From positions 42,319 through 106,318 of the forward strand of contig NZ_BAIV01000021.1 in the NCBI RefSeq assembly GCF_000517545.1: a DNA stretch of 64,000 bases. The letters are read 5' to 3'. This document shows, one piece after another, positions 8,787 through 19,944 of this stretch. The notes under the pieces were generated by a model. The model did not search any database, was not told where the DNA came from, and saw nothing but the letters and a program-made list of their open reading frames with translations. The DNA comes from Bacteroides reticulotermitis JCM 10512. Its GTDB lineage: Bacteria > Bacteroidota > Bacteroidia > Bacteroidales > Bacteroidaceae. Both the position numbers and the translations under genes were made by a program. Within the stretch, counting starts at the first letter, position 1, and each line of letters begins with the position of its first letter.

Positions 8787-11700
8787 CTATTCTTTCGTAG
8801 GTTCTTTATCTCCCCGAAGATAGGTGGATGGAGATACACCGAATAGTTCTTTAAAATAGCGACTGAAATAATGCGGATCTTTCATTCCAACTTTATACGT
8901 AATCTCACTTACGTTATAATGCCCGTCTTGCAACAGTTCTACAGCCTTCTTCATACGAAAGATACGCATATAGTCATTGGGAGTATATCCGGTAACTCCT
9001 TTCACCTTACGGTAAAAAGCGGTACGCCCCATCTTCAGCTCAGTAGAGAAGTCGTCTATTGAAAAGTCAGGATTTTCCAGATGCTGTTCCATAACGGATT
9101 TAAGTTTGTCGGCAAATTTCTGATCCAACTCCGCTGTCGAAAGAATAGGATTTATCAAAGTCGGGTCTTTAGTGTATTTTTCACGCAACTTGTCGCGCTG
9201 GTCAATAAGTTGTGAAACACGTGCCAATAAAAGCTTCGGACTGAAAGGCTTGGTGATATAAGCATCAGCACCGCTCTTGGTCCCTTCCAGCTGATTCTCC
9301 GCCGTACTCATAGCGGTCAGCAGGATAATTGGAATATGGCTGGTATCAAAATTACTTTTCAAACGGCGAGTCACATCAAAACCGTTCATTCCCGGCATCA
9401 ACACGTCGCAAATAATCAGGTCGCCATCAAATGTTTGTGCGGACTGCAATCCGGAAAGTCCATCGAATGCCGTGGTCACTTCAAAATAAGGATCCAACTC
9501 CGTAACAAGGAATCGGCTTACATCGCTATCATCTTCTATGATGAGAATTTTCCGCCTGTTCACAGACGGTAGTTGCTGCAATGGAACAGGAGTTTCAGTT
9601 CTAACGTCGCTTCCTTGGCTTGCATTTAAATTCTCACCTAAAGCACTACGATTCCCAAGCGGGGATACTGCAGTTTGCTGCTCAGGAAACTGCACCTGCT
9701 CCAATGGCAGGCTGACAGTGAATACGGAACCGCCTCCCTTCCTTTCCTTGTATGTGATGCGTCCTCCGTGTACATTGACCAATTCATATGTCAGGTGCAG
9801 GCCGACTCCCATACTGTCATGCGAGAAGCTGCTTTGCATAAAACGTGAAAAAAGCTCACGTTGCTTCTCTTTGGGAATGCCAATGCCCGTATCACTCACT
9901 GAAAATACCAATTGGTGATCTGCTTCTTCCACATTGACAGCAAACGTAATACTACCCCCATCAGGCGTATATTTACAAGCGTTGGAAAGAAGGTTATACA
10001 CGATTTTATCCAACTTCTCCCTATCTACATACATCTGATAATGAGGTTCGGACGGCTCAAACGCATAACTGATTCTTTTGTCGCCGGCAGTCTCTTCAAA
10101 GCTGAGCCAGATTTCCCGGAGGAACGGAATCACATCCGTTTGTTCCGGCATCAATGTCAGTTTATTACTTTGCATTTTACGAAATTCCAGCAGTTGATTA
10201 ATGAGCCTTAGCATCCGCTCAGTGCTCTTGTGCATCAAGCGTACCGGATAAGTCATTTCCTCCGATACGGGTCCTAGATCTTCGATCTTTTCCAACGCCC
10301 CTCTTATTAAAGTAAGCGGAGTGCGAAATTCATGAGAAATATTTGTAAAGAACATGAGCTTATAATCAGTAAGCTGCTTTTCAACCTCAATACGATTGCG
10401 CAAGGTATTGAATTTCCTCACAATACGGAAAGTCACATACAGTACCGTACAAATAATCACAAAGTAGAGCATATAGGCTATGGAAGATCTCCAGAATGGC
10501 GGTTTAATTGTTATCTCAAGTATAGTCTCAGTCTCACTCCATATACCGGCAGAATTACATGCTTTTACATGTAGACGGTAAGTGCCGGGAGCCATCTTTT
10601 TATAAACAGCGAAATTCAAAGAAGAAGGCTCGCTCCAGTCCGTATCAAAAGGTTCCAGTTTATATGTGTATTGAGATCCGTTGGCCACCGAATAATCAAA
10701 TGTCGAAAATTCAACGACAAATGAATTTTGATAATGCATTAGTTCAATCTTATCCGTATAAGCCAGAGCGTGCATCAAAGGGGAATCTCCCTCGCCAGGA
10801 TGCATAGACACACCATTCACTTTAAAATTAGTCAATACGACATGCGTAATAGTTTGCGGCGAAACGATTTTCTCAGGATCAATAATGACCATTCCATAAT
10901 TGGTACCAAAAAGTAACCGCCCATCAGAAAGTTTGGCTACCGTACTCTCACTGTATACATTTCCTTGAACTGCATTGGAAAAAAAGAAGTTTTCAAATGT
11001 CCGGGTCACCGGCAAAAAACGTGAAATACCATATTCCGTAGCAATCCAAAGTCTTCCTTCGTCATCTTCCGCTATAGACTGGACGACATCATCTACCAAT
11101 CCGTCTCCCTTCGTGAAATGAGTAAAAGAAAGATTCCCATACCCCTGATTCGGCTTACAATAACTCAAACCTCCGCCCTGTGTGCCAACCCATACCTGGC
11201 CCTTGCTATCACGCATAACATACTTTACCTGATTTGCAAGTAATTTTCTATTCCCGTAACTGTAATGGAAATAACGATGAGGACGTGCAATTAGTGTATC
11301 GGGGTGAAATACGTAAAGCCCATCGGATGTTCCGACCCACATATAGCCTTTCTCATCACCCATAATGCACCTGATGTTTTTTGCGTCTACACTATGTGTT
11401 AGAAAACGGCGAAAGACATATTTATCACCATCCGGCAAGGTGAGGTTTAATCCACCCCCCATAGTTCCTACCCACATCCGCCCTTTATAGTCACGGAATA
11501 TCTCAAAAACTTTTTCTCCCGAGAGGGACTGCCAGTCACCGGCTGGTTATTATACCAATGGCCATCAATGCAAACGCCATGCCAACGGGTACCCAACCAT
11601 ATTTTCCTTTTATCATCTTCGTACATGCAGCAAATACTTGAAGGAAAATGCTGGGTTTGCATTTTTTTTCGAGGCGTCCGTCATATTGAAATAAATCACC

Positions 11701-13053
11701 GTTACGGTTTCCTATCCAAACGTCACCATCACGAGTACAATATATCAGACGAATAGCATTCGTATTGTTGATGACACCCTTATCTTCGGGATAAAGACGC
11801 ATCGTCCGTTCGTTCTGCACAGTAAGGTGAACAATACCCGCCGATTCAGAGGTAATCCAGATGTCTCCCGAACGATCTTCCATAACAGAAGCCAGGGAAT
11901 TGGAGCATATTTGATTAAAACTCCCTACCGTATATTTGAAGTGAGTGGTGGTATCCTTAACTGGGTCATACACATAAAGCCCATCTCCGAAAGTTGCCAT
12001 CCAAAGCCATCCTCTCGAATCCTGCATGGCCCGAAGCCATTCCGATGTCACTAGGTCACCAATAGCAACATGAAAATCTTTTATTTTCCCAGTGGTAACA
12101 TTGAAGTACCGAATCAGTCCTCTGTCATTATAAATCCACAAGTTACCCTGTTTGTCACAAATACTCCGGCCATTAGGAATGTCCAATTTCCCCGATTCTT
12201 TCTGTCTCTCATCATGTAAGCCGAAAACGTATCCTCCCGAGGAAGTCAGGAGAACCCAATCGTCATGTTGCATAAAACTGGCTGTAACCGTTTTTCCGTG
12301 ATTTCCAGTTCTCAACTGCCCAACCAACCTTAGCTCTTTTCCATCCGGTTTTACTTTATATATATGTAAATCACAAGAAAGCAGGAAAACATCATTCCGG
12401 TAAAACATTACATCGGTAAAGTCTATACCTGTAGCTATGACACGGGATTCTTCACCCACAATACATACTAAACCTTTGTCCGTACAAATCCAGATTCTCC
12501 CATCGGCATCTTCTTTCAACTGTTTCACCCAGTTCGAAGGCATCTTTCCGTTCTCCTTATTAAATACCACTGATTCAAACCGTCCATTCTTAAAAGAGAC
12601 TTTTCGTGCGCCAGTCCTGTGATACCACAGCCAAGTGTTTCCATGGGTCGTTTCCGTTCGAAAGGCATATTTATCCTCATGTGCCCCACACCCTGTATAA
12701 TCAACAAAACATTCGCGGCTCAAATCATAACAGCTGAAATACTCAGGAGCAACCTTGATCCATAAAAAATGATTTTTATCTTCACTGACTTCCCTGACAT
12801 GACGACCTGCTAATGAAATTTGATCCCCTTTCTTCGGGCGAAATGTAGCAAAAGAATAACCATCATAACGAGTAAGCCCATTCAACGTACTCATCCATAG
12901 AAAGCCTTTACTATCTTGGAAAATATGACGTACAAAATTATTCCCCAACCCATCGCTAGAAGTCAGAAAAGCAGATCGTACATCAACAGAGGCACGGACC
13001 ATTCCTATTATAGGATTAAAAAGAATAAGCCAAAATAAGATGAGGTTTTTCAT
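8787..13053 (-). CDS. Hybrid two-component system sensor/regulator, HTCS (two frameshifts)
   Basis: This one-protein signalling system is about 1420 aa: signal peptide, two Reg_prop beta-propellers (repeats such as IFQDSKGFLWMSTLNGLTRY), a Y_Y_Y domain, one membrane helix (IAYMLYFVIICTVLYVTFRIV) and a HisKA box FFTNISHEFRTPLTLIRG. A HATPase (DTGIGIPKEKQ), a receiver (IIEDDSDVSRF, ICDVLMPGMNG, IILLTA) and an AraC-type HTH ending in HYFSRYFKELFGVSP follow. The frame breaks twice in the second propeller. Eight A instead of nine occur before MQTQHFPSS near 11665, and one C is missing near 11525. Restoring both gives a continuous protein. It would sense a periplasmic pectin oligosaccharide and activate the adjacent susC promoter. 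The susC it should control is truncated. Confidence 0.9.
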
Positions 13054-13343
13054 ATGATATTAGCTGATTTCAACGCCAAAATTACACAAATTATGATTTA
13101 TCAACGCGAATAGATAATGAAAAAGAAAGAAACAAGCACAATAACTACCAAAAATATCAAAACAAATAGTCCTAAAATAACCATCGTCAATAGTATAATA
13201 AGTATTTCCACAATGATTTACCGAGGTTCTATAATGGTATAACTCATTTTCTTTAATGATTATCCAAAACCATTTTGGTTACAAGCTAACTCAATTTGGT
13301 TACATACAATTTGGGTTTAAATTACACTCCCACTTTAAAAAAA
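13054..13343 (-). promoter_or_regulatory. Intergenic region with a candidate promoter for the first HTCS gene
   Basis: This 290-base AT-rich gap holds no gene. On the minus strand TAATTTTG at 13077-13084 fits the TAnnTTTG consensus and lies about 25 bases upstream of the HTCS start. No other signal was recognised. Confidence 0.4.
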
Positions 13344-13727
13344 TCATTGCAGTCTATCTTTATATTTTGCATAACAATGTTCATAACCCTCGAAGGCAGG
13401 TTGGGAATATCCTTTAAGATCATAGAATAGCTTCCAGGAAGTGATTGATATAAGCGATCCAATATCTCCCACGACATCTTCTACCCGCAGACATTCGTAA
13501 TTCTGATGCGTATCTGGACGCATTTCAAACAGCAGAAATCCCCTTGCCCCGTCAATTTCTATTCTTCTGAAAATTACATTTCGATTATGAATAGATTCAC
13601 TACCACAAGTCAACGCACTATGACAAAACCCGAACTTACAGTCTTCAATGATGACATTGCTGTTTGGTCCGTTATTTTCGTCTTTTCTGGCAATGGAACT
13701 TTTGGCTACTATCAGCTATATAGCCAA
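13344..13727 (-). pseudogene. GH28 polygalacturonase C-terminal remnant
   Basis: An open frame without a start encodes roughly the last third of a GH28 beta-helix. It includes ARKDENNGPNSNVIIEDCKF, then CGSESIHNRNVIFRRIEIDG and ARGFLLFEMRP. The frame is closed upstream by a stop near 13727, and no catalytic NxDG or GDD motif is present. It is therefore a relic and not an enzyme. It is the last element of the second locus in the direction of transcription, 72 bases after the acetylesterase gene. A deletion between this locus and the first one probably removed its N-terminal part. Confidence 0.72.
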
Positions 13728-13799
13728 CCTTAAGTTCAGAATTTAGAATATTTCTTATATTCACCTCATTATAAATTGTTTATATATTTCACAACAGCT

Positions 13800-15245
13800 T
13801 TACTTACTTGTCCTAAATGGTGATGCCGGAAGCCCTTCTTTATTGATCAAATTGGGCATAGCTATTTCGTCCCATCCAAACCGAATTTCTACTGGTACAT
13901 TCTTATTGTTTCCTCTTAAGATTACAATCTTATCATTTTCAATAGTGGCATTTACTTTAACAAAGACCCCTTTCTCATTTTTCATATAAAACCAATCTGG
14001 ATCTTTACCGTTATTTGTAGTGAGTCCTGATCCCGTATAATCAAATTCAAGTATAACTTTATCCTCACTTATTGTCATCGTCTTATAAATTGGGCCACAA
14101 TAAACCAGATTTCTCCAGCCATAGTCTTTGACTAAAGCCCAACGCGCAAGTCTATCTGCAATTATCCATTTATATGAAGGGTGAATATCTCTTGGATTAT
14201 CAACCAGATCGGTTGTCACTACCATACCTGTACGAGAAATACTCATGCATGAAGTTTGTGCTTCCCAGACATTTGGTAAAGCATCCCATGTTTTAGGCAG
14301 TAAATCTCTTTGTTGTGAATATGCAAATGGAGCTAATTGAACATAATAGAATGGCAGATTATTGTCATTCCATGCAGAACGCCAACTCTCAATAAATAAC
14401 TTTTTCTTATCCGCATAGTTTCCACGATCTCCTTCTATCACGTTTGTTTCACCTTGATACCAAAGAAAACCTCTTAGCGAATAAGGAACCATGGGCCTTA
14501 CCATCTTATGAAATCTCTCGCCAATAACTACATTATTCAATTTATTATCAACCACCTTACTTCTAAAAACAGCAGAGTTCTGATAAGCTTCTTCGGGTGT
14601 CCATGTTTCTATTGGTGTACCACCCCAGGAAGTAGAAATAAAGCCAACTGGAACATTCAAACTATCCACCAATGTTTTTGCGAAAAAATATCCTATAGCT
14701 GAAACAGGTTTCAGCGTTTCTTCGTCTATCATTTGCCAGCCTTTGGACGGTAGTGTATCAGTATTTAAGTTTTTCTCGACATACAAAACTCTTATAGTCG
14801 GTTCTTTAGCACTTTTATATTTTTTATAAAGATAATCAGGATCACCTTTCTTGGGCTTAGCGAACTGTGGATGATTGTTCATGGAATATTCCATATTTGA
14901 TTGACCTGACACCAACCAAACTTCACCAATCAAAATATTCTTCAATAATATCTTATTGTTTTTACCTTGAACTATTAATTGCTGAGGTTTATTAGTCGCA
15001 TTAAGTTCGTCAAGTTGAACTGACCAATTCCCATTTTCATCTGCTTTTGTTTTCTTGTTTTGTTTTTGAAATTTGACCACGACATTTTCAGCCGGAGCAG
15101 CATTTCCCCAAATAGTCACTTTCTTTCCCTGTTGGAGTACCATATTGTCTCCAAGCACTTTCGGGAGACTTACTTGTGAAAATACTGTTAAAGGAACAAT
15201 GATTATAAATAGAATGACCGATAAATATAAAATCTTTTTCATCAC
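13800..15245 (-). CDS. Sialate O-acetylesterase-type carbohydrate esterase (SASA/DUF303)
   Basis: This exported 481-aa esterase has the signal peptide MKKILYLSVILFIIIVPLTV and a beta-sandwich start typical of the family (SLPKVLGDNMVLQQGKKVTI). The nucleophile motif is WLVSGQSNMEY, followed by GFISTSWGGTPIETW and FLWYQGETNV, and the Asp/His pair is in NPRDIHPSYK. Family members deacetylate sialic acid or plant polysaccharides. Within a pectin locus, removal of acetyl groups from pectin or its oligosaccharides is more likely than a sialic-acid role. It is the distal intact gene of the susCD-led operon, 97 bases after the GH78-like gene. Confidence 0.88.
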   Translation of the reverse strand: MMKKILYLSVILFIIIVPLTVFSQVSLPKVLGDNMVLQQGKKVTIWGNAAPAENVVVKFQKQNKKTKADENGNWSVQLDELNATNKPQQLIVQGKNNKILLKNILIGEVWLVSGQSNMEYSMNNHPQFAKPKKGDPDYLYKKYKSAKEPTIRVLYVEKNLNTDTLPSKGWQMIDEETLKPVSAIGYFFAKTLVDSLNVPVGFISTSWGGTPIETWTPEEAYQNSAVFRSKVVDNKLNNVVIGERFHKMVRPMVPYSLRGFLWYQGETNVIEGDRGNYADKKKLFIESWRSAWNDNNLPFYYVQLAPFAYSQQRDLLPKTWDALPNVWEAQTSCMSISRTGMVVTTDLVDNPRDIHPSYKWIIADRLARWALVKDYGWRNLVYCGPIYKTMTISEDKVILEFDYTGSGLTTNNGKDPDWFYMKNEKGVFVKVNATIENDKIVILRGNNKNVPVEIRFGWDEIAMPNLINKEGLPASPFRTSK

Positions 15246-15342
15246 AAAATTTAGTGTTTAATGAATTAGTGTTTAACATAAACAAAGATATCAAATAATG
15301 GAAAAATTAGAGATATTTCTCCCACTTCGTTGAGATAAAAGC

Positions 15343-17130
15343 CTATTGAATGATTTTTATTTCCTTTGGTGCGTCGACCTTCGAAATTACATTTCCATCA
15401 AAACTCTTTGTATGTTTCACTTTGACAATTCCATAAGGTGTTGGAAATGTACCTTCAACCCAATTCAAATCACCTAAATGTGGTTCTATGCGAATGACTT
15501 TACATCCTGGCTCTATAACTTTTATACCCAGTACATGTTCCGACATCCATGCCGTAGGTCCTGAAGCCCAACCATGACAAAGACTATGCCGAAACCCTAA
15601 ATAACAATGTGCTCCAAAATCGCCATGTATATCCTTCATGCCGGGTGGAGTTATTTCATCCAAACGAGCAGCATTATCCATCCAATCTAAATTAAAATCT
15701 TCCCAAAAGGTAGTAGCACCCATATCAAGCATGCCACCCCAATACTGGCGAATGATATCCATTGCTTGTTGATATTGACCCGCTAAAGCCTGTGTTTGCA
15801 GCATATAATACCCATAAAAAGTGGAAAAACCTTTTGCACCATCAACAGAAACAACTTCATTACACGCCTTTAAAGGATCGAGTATCCCTGCAATAGACAT
15901 CAGTGAGGCTGCCTGCTTCAGTTTATTGGGTTCCTTAATGTTCTGATTCAGTCGTTTAATACACAGTGCTGCTTTTTGTGCAGAGATTGGTTCATGCAAT
16001 ATATTACATATTTCTTCTGCATCTTTCATTGCCCATACAATAAGTGCCCGAAAACCTGCTTCAACTCCCTCTTTATTCCATGAAGAAGGCCAATCTAAGA
16101 AACGTTCTTTTGCAAGATTTTCATTCCCATTTTCATCTATCTTATTTACAATAAGATCAATTAGTCCTAAGATATATGTTTTATGCTTATTTAAAAAATC
16201 AATATCACCGCCATGAATATACCAATCATGATGAATGATTAAATACCATAAAGAATAGGCACTCATATTGTTCATCCAGCTTGGCAAAGGAAATTGCTCA
16301 CATGCAAGATCAAGCGTCTTAGGAACAACTTCATTATCACCAAACACTCCCATTATTGTTGCAACTTCGGGATGCATATCACCCAACCAAATAAGCCGAT
16401 CCCGTTTTATACCATCCCATAGATATTCTTGCATGTTTAAGTGAACAGTATAAGCTCCTGTTAACCAGATTTGATTCAAACGTTCGTCATTGCAGTTAAA
16501 CGAGCCCAGATAAGGAATGTCTCTATAGCGTAATATAGCGCGCGCTTCTGCTAAATTTATGGTAGTTTTTTCTTGTAGAAGATCGATACGAACAAATCTA
16601 AATCCTGTATTACCTATTTCTATTGATCCATAATTGGGGATTTCCATTATAATATCACGCATGGCGTGATGATTCGTGGAATAACCAATTTTCCCACTAC
16701 TATATGTCAGTTCGCTATTACATTCTCCAACCGACTCACCGAAACGAATACGTACCAAAGCTGGCTTTTGGCTTGTGCAATGTCCTAACACCAATTGTAA
16801 ACCTCCATGAATTTCTCTACCAAAGTCAAGTAATACAGACGCTGTATCATTTTCCAAATTGGTCATAACACAGCATATTCTATTGGTTAAATCGGCTTGT
16901 CCATTCCCCGATTTCAATAATACATCTTCATTTTTAACCATTTTTCCGTTTCCGGAATTCACCCAAACAATGCGTTCTGCAGGAAAATACACCTTTGTTA
17001 ATTCGTCTTTCTGCATCTTTTGCACAACCTTTGTACTAAACATAGGAGGGATTTCTGCTTTCAGTTGAGCATCCGCCAATAAAACCAGAGTTGTGCATAT
17101 AAATATTTTTATTATTTCAATTCTATTCAT
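15343..17130 (-). CDS. GH78-like alpha-L-rhamnosidase
   Basis: This exported 595-aa protein has an N-terminal beta-sandwich (VLLDFGREIHGGLQLVLG) and an (alpha/alpha)6 barrel of the bacterial rhamnosidase type. The landmark motif reads EYLWDGIKRDRLIWLGDMHP, matching the position of the DCPQRDERLGWTGD motif in classical GH78. It is one residue shorter and lacks the Glu at the usual spot, so the acid may be the Glu just after DMHP. The C-terminal beta domain has HGWASGPTAWMSEHVLG. Rhamnose release fits a rhamnogalacturonan-I locus. It starts 34 bases after the upstream beta-propeller glycosidase, so the two are probably co-transcribed. The family assignment is good; the subfamily is uncertain. 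Confidence 0.78.
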   Translation of the reverse strand: MNRIEIIKIFICTTLVLLADAQLKAEIPPMFSTKVVQKMQKDELTKVYFPAERIVWVNSGNGKMVKNEDVLLKSGNGQADLTNRICCVMTNLENDTASVLLDFGREIHGGLQLVLGHCTSQKPALVRIRFGESVGECNSELTYSSGKIGYSTNHHAMRDIIMEIPNYGSIEIGNTGFRFVRIDLLQEKTTINLAEARAILRYRDIPYLGSFNCNDERLNQIWLTGAYTVHLNMQEYLWDGIKRDRLIWLGDMHPEVATIMGVFGDNEVVPKTLDLACEQFPLPSWMNNMSAYSLWYLIIHHDWYIHGGDIDFLNKHKTYILGLIDLIVNKIDENGNENLAKERFLDWPSSWNKEGVEAGFRALIVWAMKDAEEICNILHEPISAQKAALCIKRLNQNIKEPNKLKQAASLMSIAGILDPLKACNEVVSVDGAKGFSTFYGYYMLQTQALAGQYQQAMDIIRQYWGGMLDMGATTFWEDFNLDWMDNAARLDEITPPGMKDIHGDFGAHCYLGFRHSLCHGWASGPTAWMSEHVLGIKVIEPGCKVIRIEPHLGDLNWVEGTFPTPYGIVKVKHTKSFDGNVISKVDAPKEIKIIQ

Positions 17131-17164
17131 ATCATTTATTTTATGGATATTCCGAACACTCTAA

Positions 17165-18342
17165 TTACAAGCTATTTGTAATTTCTTCAAGTATACTGTG
17201 ATCCAATTTTACCTTAACCATTCCAATTGGATTAAAACGAGTTTTGATTCCCGATTTAGGCTTTTTCGGATCTTCCATCCAGGCTGTATAAACAATAGTA
17301 TAAATGTCATCTTCTTCAGGGATCAGACAGAGAGGCGTACGCATTGTCATCCACCATTTATTTACTTTTGATTCAATATTAAGATAGCGTGCTTTTGTCC
17401 AGTTCAAGCCATCCTTAGATAATGTATATCCTATCTGATTAGGTAAGTTCAACGATTCCGGTCCACCATCAAAAACTGCGATATAAAGCCCGTTAGGTAA
17501 TTGCGAGACAATCGGATTTTCTACAAAAGTTGGATGGATTGATACAATCGGATTGATATCTTCCCCCATCCGTGTCCATGGTCCTTCTATGGTATTTGAT
17601 TGAGCAAGACCTACATACCATGCCTTCATCTTCTCACCCCCTTTTAAAGGATAGTCTTTTTTCGTTTCAAAAGGGAATGCGCCACCAATAAAAGCATACC
17701 AACCATTATCAACTTTAAAAGGATAGAATGAATCAACTCCTTGCCGTCCTTCCCATAGCTGAGAATCTAATCCTGGTTCAATTATAATGCCCAAGTCACG
17801 ATAAGGGCCGCCTATTCCTTCCATTCCTTCAACTTCGGATTCACATCTCCATATCCGGCCAAATGAATGGTTAGGTGATATGTCTTTATCCGTAGTATAA
17901 GCTAGATAAAATCCATTCCATCTGTTGCTTTTTTCATTAAAAACAGCGTTAAAAGACCAAATAGCCGAACGACGATCATTCATCGGATTATCTTCATGAA
18001 CTAAAGCATATACTCCGGTAGACTCTAAAATCGTTGACTGACGTGTCCATTTTTTGCATCGTTACTTGTCCAATGCCCAATTCTTGTTTTTACCCTGTCA
18101 TGATGAACATGTGCACCAGGTTCTCCTACCCGCTCGGTTGGAAACATATGAAATATCCCATTTATTTTCACAACCGATCCTGCCTCAAATCCTCCCTGAA
18201 TATTTTCCGCTCCTGGCGTTTTAGCTTCAACAACCGGATAATCGGGACCTCCTACAATAGTAAACAACGATTTATCAGAGGTAGAAACTTGTGCAAACAC
18301 TTGCCATGGCAGAGTTATTAATAGTAAAAATAGTATTCTCAT
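17165..18342 (-). CDS. Beta-propeller glycosidase-like protein (GH43/GH32 clan type), one frameshift
   Basis: The two frames (18025-18342 and 17165-17983) belong to one exported protein of about 392 aa. The N-terminus MRILFLLLITLPWQVFAQ is a signal peptide. Blade-like segments include GSVVKINGIFHMFPTER, WNGFYLAYTTDKDISPN, VDSFYPFKVDNGWYAFIGG and NGLYIAVFDGGPE, as in five-bladed-propeller glycosidases. The break lies near 18053, where six A occur instead of seven. One added A gives DAKKWTRQSTILESTG and joins the frames. I cannot name the exact family. The clan call rests on repeated W/Y-F-x-G blade patterns and on context between GH31 and GH78 genes. Confidence 0.6.
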
Positions 18343-18353
18343 CTTTTTATTTA

Positions 18354-19937
18354 TTATTTCTGTTTTTCAAAATAAGGTAATCGATACAACGGCACATCTA
18401 TTGTTATTGTTTTCCCACCACGATGTATCTTTCCCTGATCATCCTTCCAACGACCATTAGGTAATTTTACATACCGTTTATTCTCACTTGTAACCACGGG
18501 TGCTATCATATATTTGTCGCCCAACATATACTGATCTTTGCATATTTCAAATCCTTCGTTAGGAAATGAGTACTCCATGTGCCTGACAATAGGTTCTCCT
18601 GATTTAGCCGACATTCGGACACATTCCATTATGTATTCACTCATTTGTTCATGCAGATGCGCCATACATTTAACAATGTCTAGATTCTCGTCATCTAAAA
18701 TCCGCCATGGAGCTACAGAAAATTGCATCATCGGCATCAGTGCGTGTATTTGGGTAGAACGAACAATAAGCGATTGATCAAACTCATTTGATTTTATATT
18801 CAGGAATGATTTATATTGGCCACCACCTATCATATCGGGGCAGGTAAAAGCATAGCCTAATAATCCGGCAGCAATCATTTCGGGGATTAGAGATTGCACT
18901 GCACTCCAAGAGTAATTCTTGTCACCCAACCGCTGTATTAAGGGTTTTCCACCCATCTGCCAGCAAGCCCGGTATTCATTAAAAGGAAATTCCAGGCCAA
19001 TCTGCGCCCAAGCCTTTGTATGGTCAGTAGCAATTGCATCCGGTTTATAGCTTATCAAATCTTTATCGGCATAAATACCATTGTCTCCGGCATCTAATTT
19101 GAAACCATCTATACCATATTTCTTTTGCACATCTTTCAATGTTGAAACAAAATAATCCACTGCATCCGGATGGGTAAAGTCGTAACAAGCGCTATAACCG
19201 TTCCACCAATTCAATATCGCGGGCTTATTCCGATGATCTTTTATCAAAAATCCTTTTCTATCCAGTTCCCTAAACTCCGGACTATCAGCAGAAACAAACG
19301 GGCATATCCATAACATGACTTTAAACCCTAATCTATGTAATTCATCAACCATCGCTTTAGGGTTAGGGAATTTTTTCGATTTAAATTCAAAATTGCCATA
19401 ATAATTTTGCCAGTTATCGTCTATCATTAATATTCCCGGCGGGAAACCATGGGCAATAATGTTATGGGCATATTCTAAGACATCTTTCTGATTCTGATTA
19501 TACATCAATTCAATCCATGTATTATATTGAGGAACTGTAAAAAACAGATTTTCAGGCAGTTTCCCTTCAGGAGGAAAGTATTTTTGACAAGCCGTGAGGT
19601 ACGCCTCTCTTAATGTTGATCCACCCGTTTTTATATCTACTTTTTCAAAGTCGGAGTTAATTCTGAGACCATCCTTAGAAGCGGTAAACTTAAACGGATA
19701 GTCACTCCATATAAACCGGCCTTTATTGGAAAGCAACAACGAAACTACCTGATTGTTATTGTTTTCAGTTAACAAGTTATATTCTCTGATAGGTTCTACA
19801 TACGGCATCTTCTGACCATAAGCAGTAACACCACCCCACCAATATTCATCTTTCAGAGATTGTACTTCAGTAATGTATTGGGCTTGTAAACTTCCGCTAA
19901 TAAAAAACGCAATCAGCAAATTGATTAAACCTTTCAT
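18354..19937 (-). CDS. GH31 family glycoside hydrolase
   Basis: This exported 527-aa enzyme (signal MKGLINLLIAFFISGSLQAQ) has the GH31 TIM barrel. Visible landmarks are GILMIDDNWQNYYGNFEF, VMLWICPFVSADSPEF, the nucleophile motif GIDGFKLDAGDNG and the acid/base segment FTCPDMIGGGQY, then SAKSGEPIVRHMEYSFP. GH31 includes alpha-glucosidases, alpha-xylosidases and alpha-galactosidases, so the substrate cannot be set from sequence alone. At 527 aa it is short for the family because the terminal beta domains are reduced. It is separated from the GH28 gene upstream by 7 bases and from the next gene downstream by 11 bases, so it is clearly within the operon. Confidence 0.88.
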   Translation of the reverse strand: MKGLINLLIAFFISGSLQAQYITEVQSLKDEYWWGGVTAYGQKMPYVEPIREYNLLTENNNNQVVSLLLSNKGRFIWSDYPFKFTASKDGLRINSDFEKVDIKTGGSTLREAYLTACQKYFPPEGKLPENLFFTVPQYNTWIELMYNQNQKDVLEYAHNIIAHGFPPGILMIDDNWQNYYGNFEFKSKKFPNPKAMVDELHRLGFKVMLWICPFVSADSPEFRELDRKGFLIKDHRNKPAILNWWNGYSACYDFTHPDAVDYFVSTLKDVQKKYGIDGFKLDAGDNGIYADKDLISYKPDAIATDHTKAWAQIGLEFPFNEYRACWQMGGKPLIQRLGDKNYSWSAVQSLIPEMIAAGLLGYAFTCPDMIGGGQYKSFLNIKSNEFDQSLIVRSTQIHALMPMMQFSVAPWRILDDENLDIVKCMAHLHEQMSEYIMECVRMSAKSGEPIVRHMEYSFPNEGFEICKDQYMLGDKYMIAPVVTSENKRYVKLPNGRWKDDQGKIHRGGKTITIDVPLYRLPYFEKQK

Positions 19938-19944
19938 ATGTATC

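Noticed and set aside
1192..13053. Programmed ribosomal frameshifting at the A-runs
   Set aside because: No heptameric slippery site with downstream structure was seen, and the same kind of loss occurs in many unrelated genes at C, G and T runs.
15343..17130. GH106 or GH95 assignment for the rhamnosidase-like gene
   Set aside because: The DGIKRDRLIWLGD motif and domain order fit GH78-type proteins better.
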